Assembly: GCA_016648135.1 (NCBI GenBank)
Contig: JADDOH010004284.1
Span: 124,001 to 188,000 of the forward strand
DNA length: 64,000 nucleotides
Direction of reading: 5' to 3'
From: Agrypnia vestita
Taxonomy: Eukaryota > Arthropoda > Insecta > Trichoptera > Phryganeidae
Shown here: one piece after another, positions 11,250 through 22,344 of the stretch
Layout: each line of letters starts with the position of its first letter
Numbering within the stretch: the stretch's first letter is position 1
Notes under the pieces: model-generated
What the model saw: the letters and a program-made list of their open reading frames with translations, nothing else
Database searches by the model: none
Told to the model about the DNA's origin: nothing
Program-made: the position numbers and the translations under genes

Positions 11250-11690
11250 TTCTTAAACCTGTCTATTGGATAGGCCAACACACGACAATAACTAAGAGAT
11301 GTTAGGATGCCGCTTGTCGCTCACCACCCTTACCATTTTAAACAAACAGAATTAACTTAACTCTTGATTTTACAAGGCTGGCATTTGACAGAATGTAAAA
11401 ATAACATTGACTTATCACTTATTATTTGTTGACAAAATAAAACGTACGATATTGTTTTATGTATTGCTTATATGCTAAAATCTGATGAAGTCAAAGCATA
11501 TCTTAAAAGTATAAAATATAAAAAAATGGTAACTCGTGTGTTGTTTAAAAATTTTATCGTGACATCAAAAATATGAAATTTGTTTAATATTTAGAAAAAA
11601 ATATTTCGGTCCCCTCGGTTTAAATTATTATACTAATAACTAACAGGCATTTTTAATAATTGTTAGTTAACGATTCCGGAAAATGCTGTT
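11250..11690. other. Anonymous intronic DNA
   Basis: AT-rich sequence without visible genes or terminal repeats. Confidence 0.35.
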
Positions 11691-12140
11691 TGACTTCGAT
11701 GCAAGTCGCAACCCGAAGGAACGAATTCGAATTATTTAAACGCGCGAAATTCGTCGGACCGAAAGCACCAAAACGAACCAATAGAATCCAAACCACAGAA
11801 ACGCGAAAAAAAAAGATGCGCGTGCAAAGTTTCAAAAGTTCGCGCCGCTTTTTCCCGCGGCGGGAAAGCGTCGATCGGCCGCGATGCTCCGAAAAATCGA
11901 ACGGATTTCGTTCGAATGGCGAATGCGCCGAGACTGAGCCGATAGGGACGTGGCGGTCACGTCGCTCCTTGCCGGGGGAGGGGCGCGCGTTCCGAGGAGT
12001 TCCCAGAAAGGAAGGAAGTGTCAAGATACGGAGAATGAAAAAACAAACGCCCCCCCTCGCCGCTTGAATGGGCCGCGGGTAGGTGAGCGTGTGTGTGTCG
12101 CGTTACCTGTGTGAACGGATGTCTGGCCGAGGAAGTGGAC
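11691..12140. other. CpG-rich, GC-rich island within the giant intron
   Basis: Base composition changes abruptly to GC-rich, with many CG dinucleotides (for example GCGCGAAATTCGTCGG, GTTCGCGCCGCTTTTTCC, CGCGGCGGGAAAGCGTCG) in otherwise AT-rich DNA. Long open frames exist on both strands (about 135 codons on plus, 123 on minus), as expected by chance from low stop-codon density. Neither resembles a protein family I know. It could be an alternative promoter or first exon, or an unidentified mobile element. Confidence 0.45.
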
Positions 12141-12447
12141 CAGGCGTGTTCAAATATTGCGCACGTGCAAATGTCAATGGAGCGTACCGCAGGAGAGGAA
12201 GAAGATGTAGTACCTACTCAATCAGTCGGCGTGAATGGGGAGAAAATTAACCCCGATAAAAAAATACCCGGCGGGAAAAATTAAAAAACGAAGATACTTT
12301 CCTGCAAATACTACGGTACTACGCAGATTTGACAAAATTATTATATCTGCAAAGGCATCACATTCGTATTGCTCCAAGTAATCAAACTGCCTTTCAGCCT
12401 TAAGTAAGCACCGATGTATGCCGATGTCATGATTTCGACTGGATGGC

Positions 12448-12775
12448 TTTTATTACTCCCTTTCTTTTAACTCGTAGCGTCTGCTTGTCTGACGAAAAAA
12501 CTTTGAATCGATTTTTAACCCTTTTCCCGTGATACAATCGAGCTGAAACTTTGCAGGCAGATCCGTGGCGACGATAAAAATGATCTAATAAATTTTCGTT
12601 TAATTTTTGAAAAATAAATATAGTATAATTTTGGATTTTTCGAAATTTTAATGGTTTTTTCAAATTGGAATCAATACAAATGGGTAATTAGCCCGACGCA
12701 TGTGTAGGCACGAGACCTGATTCAATGAGAAAGGGAGTATAAAAATACTTGGTTTTTATGGGTTAGTTTTTTTTC
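12448..12775. repeat. Dispersed repeat family A, copy 1
   Basis: Starts ACTCCCTTTCTTTTAACTCG and contains TTGAATCGATTTTTAACCCT, TTTTCCCGTGATACAATCGA, GCTGAAACTTTGCAGGCAGA and CGTGGCGACGAT, then ends with GAGAAAGGGAGTATAAAAAT and TTGGTTTTTATGGGTTAG plus a T-run. The same ordered words recur near 30110, 34066/35185 and 46590. ACTCCCTTTCT and AGAAAGGGAGT form short inverted ends. Superfamily not recognised. Confidence 0.7.
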
Positions 12776-12779
12776 GACG

Positions 12780-13320
12780 ATCATTGGACAGCCGAGGGGC
12801 ATCAATACCGGACCCGCCGGACTGACGAAATCATCAAACTTTGCAAAAATATGTGACTGCAAATAACAACGGTAGAGGTCTGGGGAGGCTTTCATCCAGC
12901 ATAGATAGAAATCTGCTATGAATGGAAAAGAATTTTATTTTATTTAATAAAGTATAAGGCACGAAGTGCTCACGATATAATAATTATATTTCAGTCAATG
13001 CATTTTGCACACAAATCGTCTGTGCGCGCATAATTGATACTTTTTCATACGAAGCTGTTCATACTTTCATACTCTGTAAACAGTTTTGGAATGCACAAAG
13101 GTACAAAATCACATAAACACGTTTCCTATCCCTGCAGTATACTTCAAGTAGTCCGTCAGAAAGTTCCGAGCGTTTACTGTATCTGTCAGCCAAGTTTCTG
13201 TGTATTTTCGTAAAATTCAGTGCTTATTTATCGTAATCCTCTCGCATTCATATTATATCTAGAGATCATTTTTCGACTTTTTTTATCAGGCTTCAGATGG
13301 CTGAAGAATTACATAATTTT
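12780..13320. other. Anonymous intronic DNA
   Basis: No supported gene or element boundary was seen. Confidence 0.35.
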
Positions 13321-13327
13321 TGTTGAC

Positions 13328-13562
13328 ATATCGTCGTTTTAGTACATTCTGAAATAAACGAATGAAACTGATTTAATAAATAATTGCGCAGACTAGATGT
13401 ATAAAAAATATTTTAAATAATTACTAGACAGACTTGCCAGATGAACGGCAATATTTTTTTTAGTATATCTCTATTATTTATATGAAAAACTGACAAATTG
13501 ATTCATTCATCTGAGAATGTATTAAACGGCACATAGGCTTAATTATATATACAGCGACGATA
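13328..13562. mobile_element. MITE family D, copy 1
   Basis: Terminal inverted repeats ATATCGTCG at the left and CGACGATAT at the right. Inner inverted segments are TAGTACATTCTGAAATAAAC and its degraded complement ATCTGAGAATGTATTAAACG. It matches the better preserved element at 47600-47852 over its whole length, so both are copies of one non-autonomous foldback family. Confidence 0.7.
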
Positions 13563-14054
13563 TTAATTATTTATTAGCTCTTAATTTGCAATAATTCAAT
13601 AAATTACGTCCGTTTTCTTTAAGCGTCCATTTGGTGTCCTAACATATTTCAATTTATTAAAAATAATATGTATTAAATACAAATATTTATAAAATTAAAT
13701 ATTGTATTAAATCATTTTTAATCAATTTAATAGGGTGATTGGAATCAAGACGAGTGCGAAATAGGTTGATTGCCACTAGTCAGAAAGCGTCCAGAAATAA
13801 TGTGAAATCCCGAACAGATAGATTGACAGCATCTGGCCGGAGATGCCCTAACTGTATGCGAGATCCACATCCGCCATTACTCGGCCCGGCAGAGGACCCG
13901 TCGCGCTGCGGCGGACCACACTTTGAGCACCGTCGCTGGTGGACCCCATGTCCACATCACGCATACACAGATTCATTTTCATTGCCAATATTTCATGCAT
14001 TTAAACAAACGATTTTTACGTGTTACTTGTAATTTAAGAAAGAAAGTTAGGTAT

Positions 14055-14850
14055 ACCAGGGTGTAACGGAGCTAGTCCACAATACTTAACAAATTACGAC
14101 TCGAAAATGTTCAAGCAAACATGACCGTATATCAATAGTTAAGGAGATGTGCGACATCAAATTCATTTTTTATCTTAATATCTATAATATTTCGAAATTT
14201 TCGTGATTAACTTTGTGGAAGTTCATTGTAAATAATTATAAATAGAACACAACGTTGTTTACTTCACACAATGACAGTTTAATTAAATAAATTAATTAAA
14301 ACGTTTTCGATGCTTACTGCATCATCTTCAGTAATATACTGAATATAATATATAGTATATTATATATTACTGAAAATAATATATATTATATTACTGAAGA
14401 TGATGCAGTAAGCATCGAAAACGTTTTAATTAAATTATTTAATTAATCTGTCATTGTGTGAAGTAAACAACGTTGTGTTCTATTCACAGTTATTTAATAT
14501 CTATCTCTGACTTATCTTTTGCAAACAGTTTCATTAAAGCAACTTATATCTAATACGAAAAATTCAAATAAACCTTCCATTTCCAATTGGAATTTTTTCA
14601 GGGTTTTTATTATTTTATTTAACTTTTATTGAAACGAATGAATTTTTCGTAAACGATATAAGATACTGTAATGATACTTCAACGTTTTGTAAAAAATAAG
14701 TCAGAAATATTGAAAAAAAATGCAAATTTTGACATTGCATAGCTTCATAACTTTTGATATTAGGTCATGGTTGCTTGAACATTTTCGACTCATAATCAAA
14801 GCATGAATCCACCTGTAACGTATTGTGGACTAGCTCGATTACACCCTGTA
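14055..14850. mobile_element. Family B-related element with long terminal inverted repeats
   Basis: The left end CAGGGTGTAACGGAGCTAGT and the right end ACTAGCTCGATTACACCCTG are inverted copies, and TA lies at the outer edges. The interior carries family B words such as ACGACTCGAAAATGTTCAAG and AACGAATGAATTTTTCGTAA. No gene is encoded. A second foldback element is inserted within it at 14241-14484. Confidence 0.75.
14241..14484. mobile_element. Nested near-perfect foldback element with hammerhead-like arms
   Basis: Inverted arms of about 100 bp start AATAGAACACAACGTTGTTT and are almost perfect complements. Each arm contains ACTGAAGATGATGCAGTAAG followed by CATCGAAAACGTTTT. It interrupts the surrounding family B-type element. 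The arms read the same in either orientation, so a transcript of either strand would contain the CUGAAGA...GAAA motif. Confidence 0.7.
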
Positions 14851-14912
14851 TTTAACGATAAGAAAAAAAGGACACAGGACACAGGAAGTTTATTGGATGT
14901 TTTCGATACTTA

Positions 14913-15215
14913 TCACACTAAAGTACCTATTGAAATACCTGTTCTATGATAAGTTTCTTTAGTTCCTGACAATATGATTATTTTTTGTGTTATCGGTTTG
15001 ATGATTTTTGTCTTCAGAAGTGGCGAGTTACTGGATAATGTTTTATTTAAGTTTTTGATAAAAATTTCATATTGCTGTCTATCAAATCCTATTAGCCATT
15101 CTCTCAGCAGTTTCCTGTTTTGTGCTTTGATATTTTCATTCAAGTAAATTATTATTCTTATATTGCACCCCGGGGACAGTGAAGTGGTTTGTGCAGTTTC
15201 CTCGCCGCGTCGCAC
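14913..15215 (-). other. Open frame of unknown nature
   Basis: A 100-codon minus-strand frame shows segments such as LLREWLIGFDRQQYEIFIKN and SPLLKTKIIKPITQKIIILS. I do not recognise a family. It may be a decayed retroelement segment or chance. Confidence 0.2.
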
Positions 15216-15769
15216 GAGTATATCTGCTTCGCCAGCGGCGTCGCGAGGAAACTGTTATATAATTAAAACAATGCCTATCTGGATGGCTAATGGATGGCAG
15301 TCCCACTTCACGTTTTCCAGAATTTTTACTTGGTTTTATTTGTTATATTTTTTGGCATTTTATTATAAATATATTGGGCTAAGTAAATTTGGTGTTGTCG
15401 CACAAAAGTTGTTTCAGAATTTCGGTACCATTAGCTTTCTGGTTACAATACGAATCCCAGATAGCAATCTCGGTATTTGATTTTGACGATATCGTAATCA
15501 ATCTCCCCTCCATCAAAAAAAAATTGCACATTCATAAAAAAGGTCAAAATAGAAAATAATTGATTAAAAATACATAATGATTATGATAATGAAAAATATA
15601 CCCGAAGTAATAACAAAGCATTGAGTGTCACACTATTTAGTCTTTATCTAATGTTGGTACCACGAGATTAATCCCGGTATTCATAAAAATTATAATATTC
15701 CGGGCCGGGTTCCCTTAAAAGATACCACGTTTAGTTAATTCGGATTGTATAATCCCATTGTTAGAATGA

Positions 15770-16012
15770 TAATTATTACATCGTTTGTGTAGTGATAATA
15801 TTATATTTATTGCAGTATACGGCACAGAAGTGCCGACAAGACAAATAACGAATAAAAAATTAGAAATAAAAAAAAACAAATAATTGTTATGGAGACCGAA
15901 CCAAACAGTGCGTAATTCCAAAATTATTCAACAAGCTACCGGATAAAATAAAAAATGTAACGGGACGAAAAAATATAAAAAAGACATTAAAGAAATACTA
16001 CAGTGAATTGTG
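15770..16012 (+). pseudogene. LINE reverse transcriptase C-terminal tail remnant
   Basis: The plus strand at about 15915-16012 encodes KLFNKLPDKIKNVTGRKNIK followed by a KTLKKYYSEL end and a TGA stop. The FNKLP-x-IKN segment is the typical tail of certain LINE polymerases, as in the remnant at 7880-8520 but on the other strand. Upstream frames are broken. Confidence 0.55.
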
Positions 16013-16019
16013 AAGTGGA

Positions 16020-17380
16020 TAGGAAAAGCAAAATTAGTTTAATATAGTAGCTTATTATATAATATATCATAAATTAAATACACTTAAGTAAAGAAATGTA
16101 CATACACTTATTATAATTAAATCCTTGCGTTTAAACTGTAATTACAGTTTTGCAAGAGATAATTTAAAAAAAAATAATAATAAAAATTAAAAAAAGTACC
16201 TTTTACATAATAATATACACAAGAAATCAAATTACAGAATTGACAAGATATAATATTACCTGTAGACAGTTGTTTAAATTTATAATTTTAGAAAAATGAG
16301 GTGTGAAGTATGTAAGATGAAACATAATTCAGAAAAAGGAGATGTGAAGTATATACAAGGTTAAACAAATAGGCATAATAATTTGTTTGTGATTTCATTA
16401 TGAAATCAGGACGGCAGGGTGTAGAGCTTTTAGCAGCTAATCTTTATATTGTGCTAAACTGGAATTAAAAATATCTGAGATATGCGCATAGGTGAAATTA
16501 ATAGTAAAAGGGGCGTCCGCGAAAGACCTGACGCGATCAGATAATCCAAATATTCGAAGACGGCATTGTTAATTTGTTAAAGGCGTCAAAGAACGTGCAA
16601 AAAAGACGGGTAGAGATGAGTGGAGTACCAATCAGAAGAGTGTGGCATTCTAACCTTGCCCTATCATGGTAAGTCAGGCATATTTTTAATAGTAAAATAT
16701 GCAAAATTACAAAAATTATGTTATGAATGATTAAAATAAGAAATATCGTTTACGTCCTAAAATTAGAAATACAAGATTTTCCGAAAATAGCACATGGATG
16801 TTTCATCTGTACCATAAAATCCCTACTTTATTATGTAAGTCAGCCGGGCTGTTGTCATGAGCGGAAATATCAATAATTTTAAGCCCCAATTATAATGAGT
16901 TTAATTTAATGAAAAACTTTATTCTTTTATCAAAAATATCATTTTATTTCATCACAAATAAAATAATATTATGTAAAAATACCTGCCAATATTAAGCATA
17001 TAAGTAAACTTATCTATTTGATTACGATTATTTTTTGTTTTAGCTTGAATTCAATATCTTTTATAAGTACAAATTGTATTTTAAGTAGTAAAACCCTGGG
17101 GATTAAAACTGATGCAGATTTATTTTTTATACAGATAAAACTGATACAGTTATTTGTATATCCTGATTCTAGTAATCGATAATCCGAGTCTAACCTAATT
17201 GAAAAACGACGAAAAATATATGTATTGTAGTTTTCAATTCGTCCATCAAAAATTTTGCATGATATAAAACTAATACTAAAAAATAAAATAAATATGTATC
17301 ATTACTAGTTACGAAAGCTGTGAATACTAATTTGTTAATGAGAAAAATATCAGCAGATGTCTCTAGCAGAGACCATAGCA
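16020..17380. other. Anonymous intronic DNA
   Basis: AT-rich. No gene or clear repeat boundary was seen. Confidence 0.35.
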
Positions 17381-17387
17381 ATAATTA

Positions 17388-17525
17388 GCTTGCTGGTCCT
17401 GTGGTTAGGTTCGTGATCCAAAGGTCGCGGGTTGGAACCGAAGCAAGTTAGTCCTATTTTCATAGCACAAGCATTTAGCTTAGTTTAAAAATAGTGGGTA
17501 TATTGATGTGACACGTATTCCGTGT
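17388..17525 (+). mobile_element. tRNA-derived SINE-like element
   Basis: Head with an A-box-like GCTGGTCCTGTGGTTAGGTT and a T-arm-like CGCGGGTTGGAACCGAAGC, followed by a body with GACACGTATTCCGTGTTCGC and an A/T-rich tail. The cloverleaf is incomplete, so this is a SINE or tRNA pseudogene rather than a functional tRNA. Confidence 0.5.
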
Positions 17526-17560
17526 TCGCATCTCTAATTATTATTTTTTTAAATAATATA

Positions 17561-17772
17561 ATATAGAACTTTTGAAATTTGTGGATGATCTTAGATGAAA
17601 TTGGTGAACGTTGCATTGCGTAGAGTGATCACTTAAGCCAGCAAATACAAGTTGTAATCCCTGAGCCATCGTACAAAAGACTTCCATATTCTTATTCCAC
17701 TTCTCTTGTATAATTAGCTTCGTCTTTATGAGACTTCTATAATTTATCCTTAATTAATTAATAATCCCTCTG
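17561..17772 (+). repeat. Dispersed repeat family C, copy 1
   Basis: Contains GGTGAACGTTGCATTGCGTA, GAGTGATCACTTAAGCCAGC and ATTAGCTTCGTCTTTATGAG followed by ACTTCTATAATTTATCCTTA. The reverse complement of this order occurs at about 24220-24420, and end fragments near 28720 and 42680. Confidence 0.6.
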
Positions 17773-18282
17773 GGGACCAAATTCGGTAACTGTGTAACAA
17801 AGTTAACTATTTTTCCAAATTCTTCAGACAGTGCACCAATTGATTTTGATTTTAAATAAACATTTTAAAAATTAAAATGCAGTTGATGATTTGATTTTAT
17901 CTTAATACCCACGGTTTTTAGACCTTTTCGCGTCACGGAGGGAAAATAATTACGTAGCTTAGTAAGAAAACGTTACTTCACAGTACCCCGATGATTCCAA
18001 AGTACGGAAGTTAGTCATCGTACTGAAACAATAGGTGCAGTACCTCGTCTGTGTTGAAACACCAGTGACAAATATCATGTATGCTTTGGCCCTTGACTCA
18101 CAACACCAGACAAGGACAAGCTGTTCTGTTTGTCCTTCTCCAGGACTGTACGTAGATTTACTTTGTGAAACAAAGGGCGGAACGAGCAGCCGGATCGTTA
18201 CGCAACCACTTCACTCGCGATCTCGGGTTCATCGTCTCTTCTCAAAATGGGGCGAATCCGAAACCGATCATCAGGATTCAAT

Positions 18283-19816
18283 AAAGGTACTGATACACAC
18301 GCTTATTAGTGGCACGTGAGCATGCGCAGTATTGACCATCTTTAGCCCTTGCTTATTAGCAGTGGCGTGCAGCGCATACAAGCAAAAAAGCTGTGCATTA
18401 GTAAAGATTGTGAGAAACAAATATTAATTAAATAATCCTTATCTTAAGAAAAAGTTGATTTAAAATTCTAGCCGTAATTCGTCCTACGGCTAGAAGTTTT
18501 ATTTCCGACTTTTCTGTGCTTAACTTCATGTCAATTCTTCATTTATTTCGCCAACCAATTTGTTCCACAGATATAGTCAAGTCGAGAAAAAAAAAAGTGT
18601 ATTTTTAATGCTGCGAGTTTTGTGTAATAGCGTCCTTCTTCGAAAGGTCCTATGCCAGGCGCACGTCATGCAGAAATGTTATTTTTTACAAATTCCACCC
18701 AAGACTTTCTGTGCAAATTTTATGTCTTTTCTATGGTAAATGTAAATATGAATACGACAAATACGATCTGTCATCTGTCGTATAATGATATCATAAAATG
18801 TTTCATTTATTTTCGTGAAAAGAAACATATATCTGAAATTAGTATTGTTCCTGATTTAATTATATATAAATCGTCTTCGAAATATATTGAAATTTTTCGC
18901 CGTATTAGGTATACCTATATAAAATATTTATTTATTTAGGAAATATTGTTTACAATACTTTTTTTAGAGTACAGTTATTTTTGTGGATTGAAGCTACTCA
19001 AAATAGTTCATTATATAGGTATAGTTAATTTTTTTTTTAAATGAATATACACTTATATTTTTAATATAGGTATATAGTCGGTCACAGCATAACCTAAGTT
19101 TATACCCACTGCACGCCATTGCTTATTAATGGCATGTGTGTACGTAATTGTTTATTGCTAGTAATAAGCTTGCTCATTGGTGGCATGCTCATAACATTAG
19201 CTCAAAAAAGAATAAAATTCGCTCAAAAATCGACCGCCGGTTAATGTTATTCTTCATGAGAAAGGGGTATCTTTTGAGCATGTGTGAACAAGCTTGCTTA
19301 TGTCATTCGCGGCTAGTATCGATTATCAATGCGATCTTCTTAGTCCGCGACAGGTGAAACAAATATGGCGCGTTGAGGAGATGATAAAACATTACTTTCC
19401 GTGACTTATTATAGGAATCATGAATGTCTATGGAATACTCGGTCACCGCTATGTAAAAATAATATGCTATAATAGACAAGGAATAATGTTTATGAAACTT
19501 TATTAAAAGATATGAATGATTCAAATCTTACAATAAAAATTACGAGTATAAAAACTAAGATCAAAAATATTTTGATTTATTGGTTCACTTGAATTTTCTA
19601 TTTCACTTTGCAAAGTTTCAATTTTGAACTAGAGTTCCTCTCTATTCTCTGACAAGAGCATGTGTGTTTGATTGTTAGCTTTGAGCATGCTTATTTATGA
19701 GCACGCTTAAAATAAGCATGCTAATAATGAGCAACTGTGTACAGCTGTTAGGGCATGCCAGTTGTGTGAGCATGCTAATGAGCATGCCAATAATAAGCAT
19801 GTGTATCTGTACCTTT
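18283..19816 (+). mobile_element. TIR DNA transposon with MADF remnant, copy 1
   Basis: The ends AAAGGTACTGATACACA and TGTATCTGTACCTTT are inverted and flanked by AAT on both sides (18280-18282, 19817-19819), a 3-bp duplication compatible with the Harbinger superfamily. Many GCATGCT/AGCATGC words near the ends look like subterminal transposase sites. A MADF-domain remnant lies inside. A second copy is at about 44385. Confidence 0.7.
19341..19590 (+). pseudogene. MADF-domain remnant inside the element
   Basis: The frame reads GDDKTLLSVTYYRNHECLWN then TRSPLCKNN, with a stop shortly before it and others after. The hydrophobic lead, Y-R-x-H-x-C-LW-x-TRSP-x-YK pattern is that of MADF domains. 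It matches the less damaged copy at 44577-44825. Confidence 0.65.
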
Positions 19817-20005
19817 AATCGGAAATTAAATTAACCGAGCGGCTCAACTGCACTATTGAGGCAAATTTAAATTTTGGTAGGTAAGTACCAAAGGGGTGAA
19901 CCGAGAGTGAAAAAATGTCACACACTATCAACATTTTCATATATCTCATCCCAATTATAATAATTTCGTTGTCTGTCCCCGTAACATTTATCCCGAATTT
20001 AAAAC

Positions 20006-20062
20006 AAATTAAACGGCCGGAGATGGGGCTTGAACCCCGGGCGAGCAATCTCGAACGCGGAG
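20006..20062 (-). repeat. tRNA-like SINE-head module
   Basis: AAACGGCCGGAGATGGGGCT followed by TGAACCCCGGGCGAGCAATC is the same module as in the inverted pair at 4448-4612. On the minus strand GGGGTTCAAGCCCCAT looks like a T-arm. Confidence 0.5.
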
Positions 20063-20242
20063 ACCTACGAAAGTTGCCACCGCCTATGTGCGGGACCCTT
20101 AAAAAATAGACTACGTATAGAACTTAGCAAAGACGCCTTGAAAGAAAACCGTTGGCACTCAAAAAATATTATAGAGCACACAATATATTTTCTTGGGGTA
20201 AGTTAGGTACAGTAAGTGCTTTATAAAAATTTTCTCCGCAAC

Positions 20243-20319
20243 CAATGGCATGTTGTGTAGTGACTAGGATATCTGGCTCTCATCCAGGGGGCTCGGGTTC
20301 GATTCCCGGTACCGGAAAT
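20243..20319 (+). mobile_element. tRNA-Glu(CUC)-like pseudogene or SINE head
   Basis: GTGTAGTGACTAGGATATCT, then an anticodon arm CTGGCTCTCATCCAG (anticodon CTC in a seven-base loop) and a T-arm CTCGGGTTCGATTCCCGG give a tRNA-Glu-like core. The 3' acceptor strand (TACCGGA) is not matched by the 5' flank, so the acceptor stem cannot form and a functional gene is unlikely. Confidence 0.65.
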
Positions 20320-20636
20320 TATTTTCCTTATTTTATTTTAATAAAAGTCGTTATTACTATTTCATGGGCGTCGGCTATAAAGAAGCAAATACTCATTCTT
20401 TAGGAACCGGCATGTAAAATACCGTCATTTTTGACGGGTCACGGCTAGTATCTCATAACTGATAATGCCAGGTTTTTCCTCTGTTTCTCCTATAAGTCCT
20501 CTGTTCGTGTTGCCTTCAACGAGCTCTCCATTAATTTGAAAAATAATTAGGTATTTGTATGCGTTAGTTGCAATATGGTAGACCACCATTGGCTACTAGT
20601 AGTGCCACGTTGGTGAGGTGCTAGGTTAGCTACTAA

Positions 20637-21375
20637 AGCCATGTATTCACTCGGGGACATCGCGAAGCATTCCGCTCGGCATGTCGCATCAACATCTACG
20701 CTCATGTTTCGGGGACAATGACGCGGTCATTTGACGTGTACAAACCGGGACTCGCATATCTTGTCGCGGAAATGTCAACCGATGAGGTTATGATGACAGA
20801 TCTCATTTGGCGAAAACGGGGTTCCGCGCAATTCGAAATGTTTTTTTGGGTCGCAATTGCAAATTAACGAGGTTCTACTGTAATAAATTGAATATGATTA
20901 AAAACAAGATCCTTTTTGCAAATAATTATTGTTTTCCACACGTCACGGAAATGTCGCCCTATGAGGTTATGATGACAACTGCGTATCTGTTTATGTTAAT
21001 GAGTTTATCGAAACGTAAGAGGAGAATGCGAAATAATTTACTGCAAAGAGAAAGAAGGACGGACATTCTATGCGATTTTCGATCGATACAGCTCGATGAG
21101 TTCAAGAACAATTTCGTTTCCTCGTATTGTCATCTTGACAGATACAGCGCATGCGTATTCACTTGTAAACATACCACGTGGTACTGACGCTCCGCGTAAT
21201 GTTGCAGTGAGCTCGCTCGGGTACCGTGCGCATGGCAACATTGCCACGGCACGAAGAAATGCCGCGCTATGTTGTGCGCGACGTCGCGGAACAGTGCACG
21301 ACGTTGCAACGTCACGTAGACTCTATGCCACGCGTGCTGTTGAGGGACAATTTGTCCCCTAGTGAATACATGGCT
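20637..21375 (+). mobile_element. Harbinger-type element with 3-bp TAA duplication
   Basis: Terminal inverted repeats AGCCATGTATTCACT and AGTGAATACATGGCT are flanked by TAA on each side (20634-20636, 21376-21378). A plus frame at 20950-21130 includes VMMTTAYLFMLMSLSKRKRR, a hydrophobic then basic stretch as at the start of Harbinger transposases, but no catalytic region follows. It is an internally deleted, non-autonomous copy. Confidence 0.7.
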
Positions 21376-21835
21376 TAAAACTTTTGTCTGCTGGCGTGGA
21401 GTACATTTAGTTTGGTACATCTCTTTTGTTATTGGTGTAATAATAAAAAATATATGGAAGATCACTTCGGACTCACCTCGCAATTATGACTCAAATATCA
21501 ACAGTAATGATAATATTAATTAACTGGGAGTTCGTCACGTAGGAACAGAAACTGGCTAGTGTTGTTATCGCTGTTTCTCGGCTTGTATGGTGTATGGATA
21601 AAATTAATGCGTCCAAAATTCTCAATACATGTTTATTTCTTATATGCCAAGATAATGCAAGGATCCGAAGAATATTTGCCGATCTCCACATGTTTCTACA
21701 ATATCAGTAATACGTCACTCTTCGTCATAATTTCATTGCCGTAACAATCTTATCTCAGATGGGACAACTGCAATTGAGTATACATACATTACACGTTATT
21801 AATTCATTAATAGGAAAGTAGAATGATTTTCATTT

Positions 21836-21983
21836 AAGAAAGACAATCGAATTGGTCTGTGTAAGCCGTGCGTACGAGACAAATTATTTCGTTGTATTAG
21901 TGTTTATGCCCGTAAACACCAACACAACCGAACATTGTGCGTCGTATTCACGGCTTACACATACTAATTCGATTGTCTTTCTT
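21836..21983. mobile_element. Short foldback MITE
   Basis: Arms AAGAAAGACAATCGAATTGG with TGTGTAAGCCGTG, and the complement CACGGCTTACACATACTAAT with TCGATTGTCTTTCTT, surround a loop containing GTGTTTATGCCCGTAAACAC. Repeated CTTTCTTAGAACAA words follow directly to about 22070. Confidence 0.7.
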
Positions 21984-22204
21984 AGAACAATTTCCAGTCT
22001 TTCTTAATTCCTTCCACCTACAGTCCTTTCTTAGAACAAATTCCACAGACAGTCTTTCTTAGAACAATAATGACTCAAGATAAATTATGTTCCCTCTGTC
22101 TCACGTGCATAGAAAGTGACAAACTACGCGGTTTATCATTTGATGATGTCATCAGTGACTTTGCTCTGGCAAAGGCAAGAAAGAAAATATTTTATTATAT
22201 TATT

Positions 22205-22340
22205 ATTATTAATTCTATTCCCGGGTACAATTGGAGGTCCGTGGTTCGAGTCCCGGTGACAGTTAAAATATTTTTTCGTTAATTTGATTTTTTCTGTATG
22301 TCTTTTCTAATTGATTAATAAAAATTGTTTGAAAATATTT
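22205..22340 (+). mobile_element. SINE-like element (shared 3' body), copy 1
   Basis: A T-arm/B-box-like CCGTGGTTCGAGTCCCGG is followed by AAAATATTTTTTCGTTAATT and TTCTGTATGTCTTTTCTAAT and a TTGATTAATAAA end. The same body follows a different tRNA-like head at 31545-31690, which identifies a SINE family. Confidence 0.6.
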
Positions 22341-22344
22341 TAGT

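Noticed and set aside
11660..12067. 135-codon open frame on plus and 123-codon frame on minus
   Set aside because: Both occur in a GC-rich island where stops are rare. Composition is arginine/serine-rich and neither matches a family.
13739..14032. 97-codon plus-strand open frame
   Set aside because: No family resemblance and no supporting splice or promoter context.
20243..20319. Functional tRNA-Glu gene
   Set aside because: The anticodon and T arms are convincing but the acceptor stem cannot pair, so a pseudogene/SINE is more likely.
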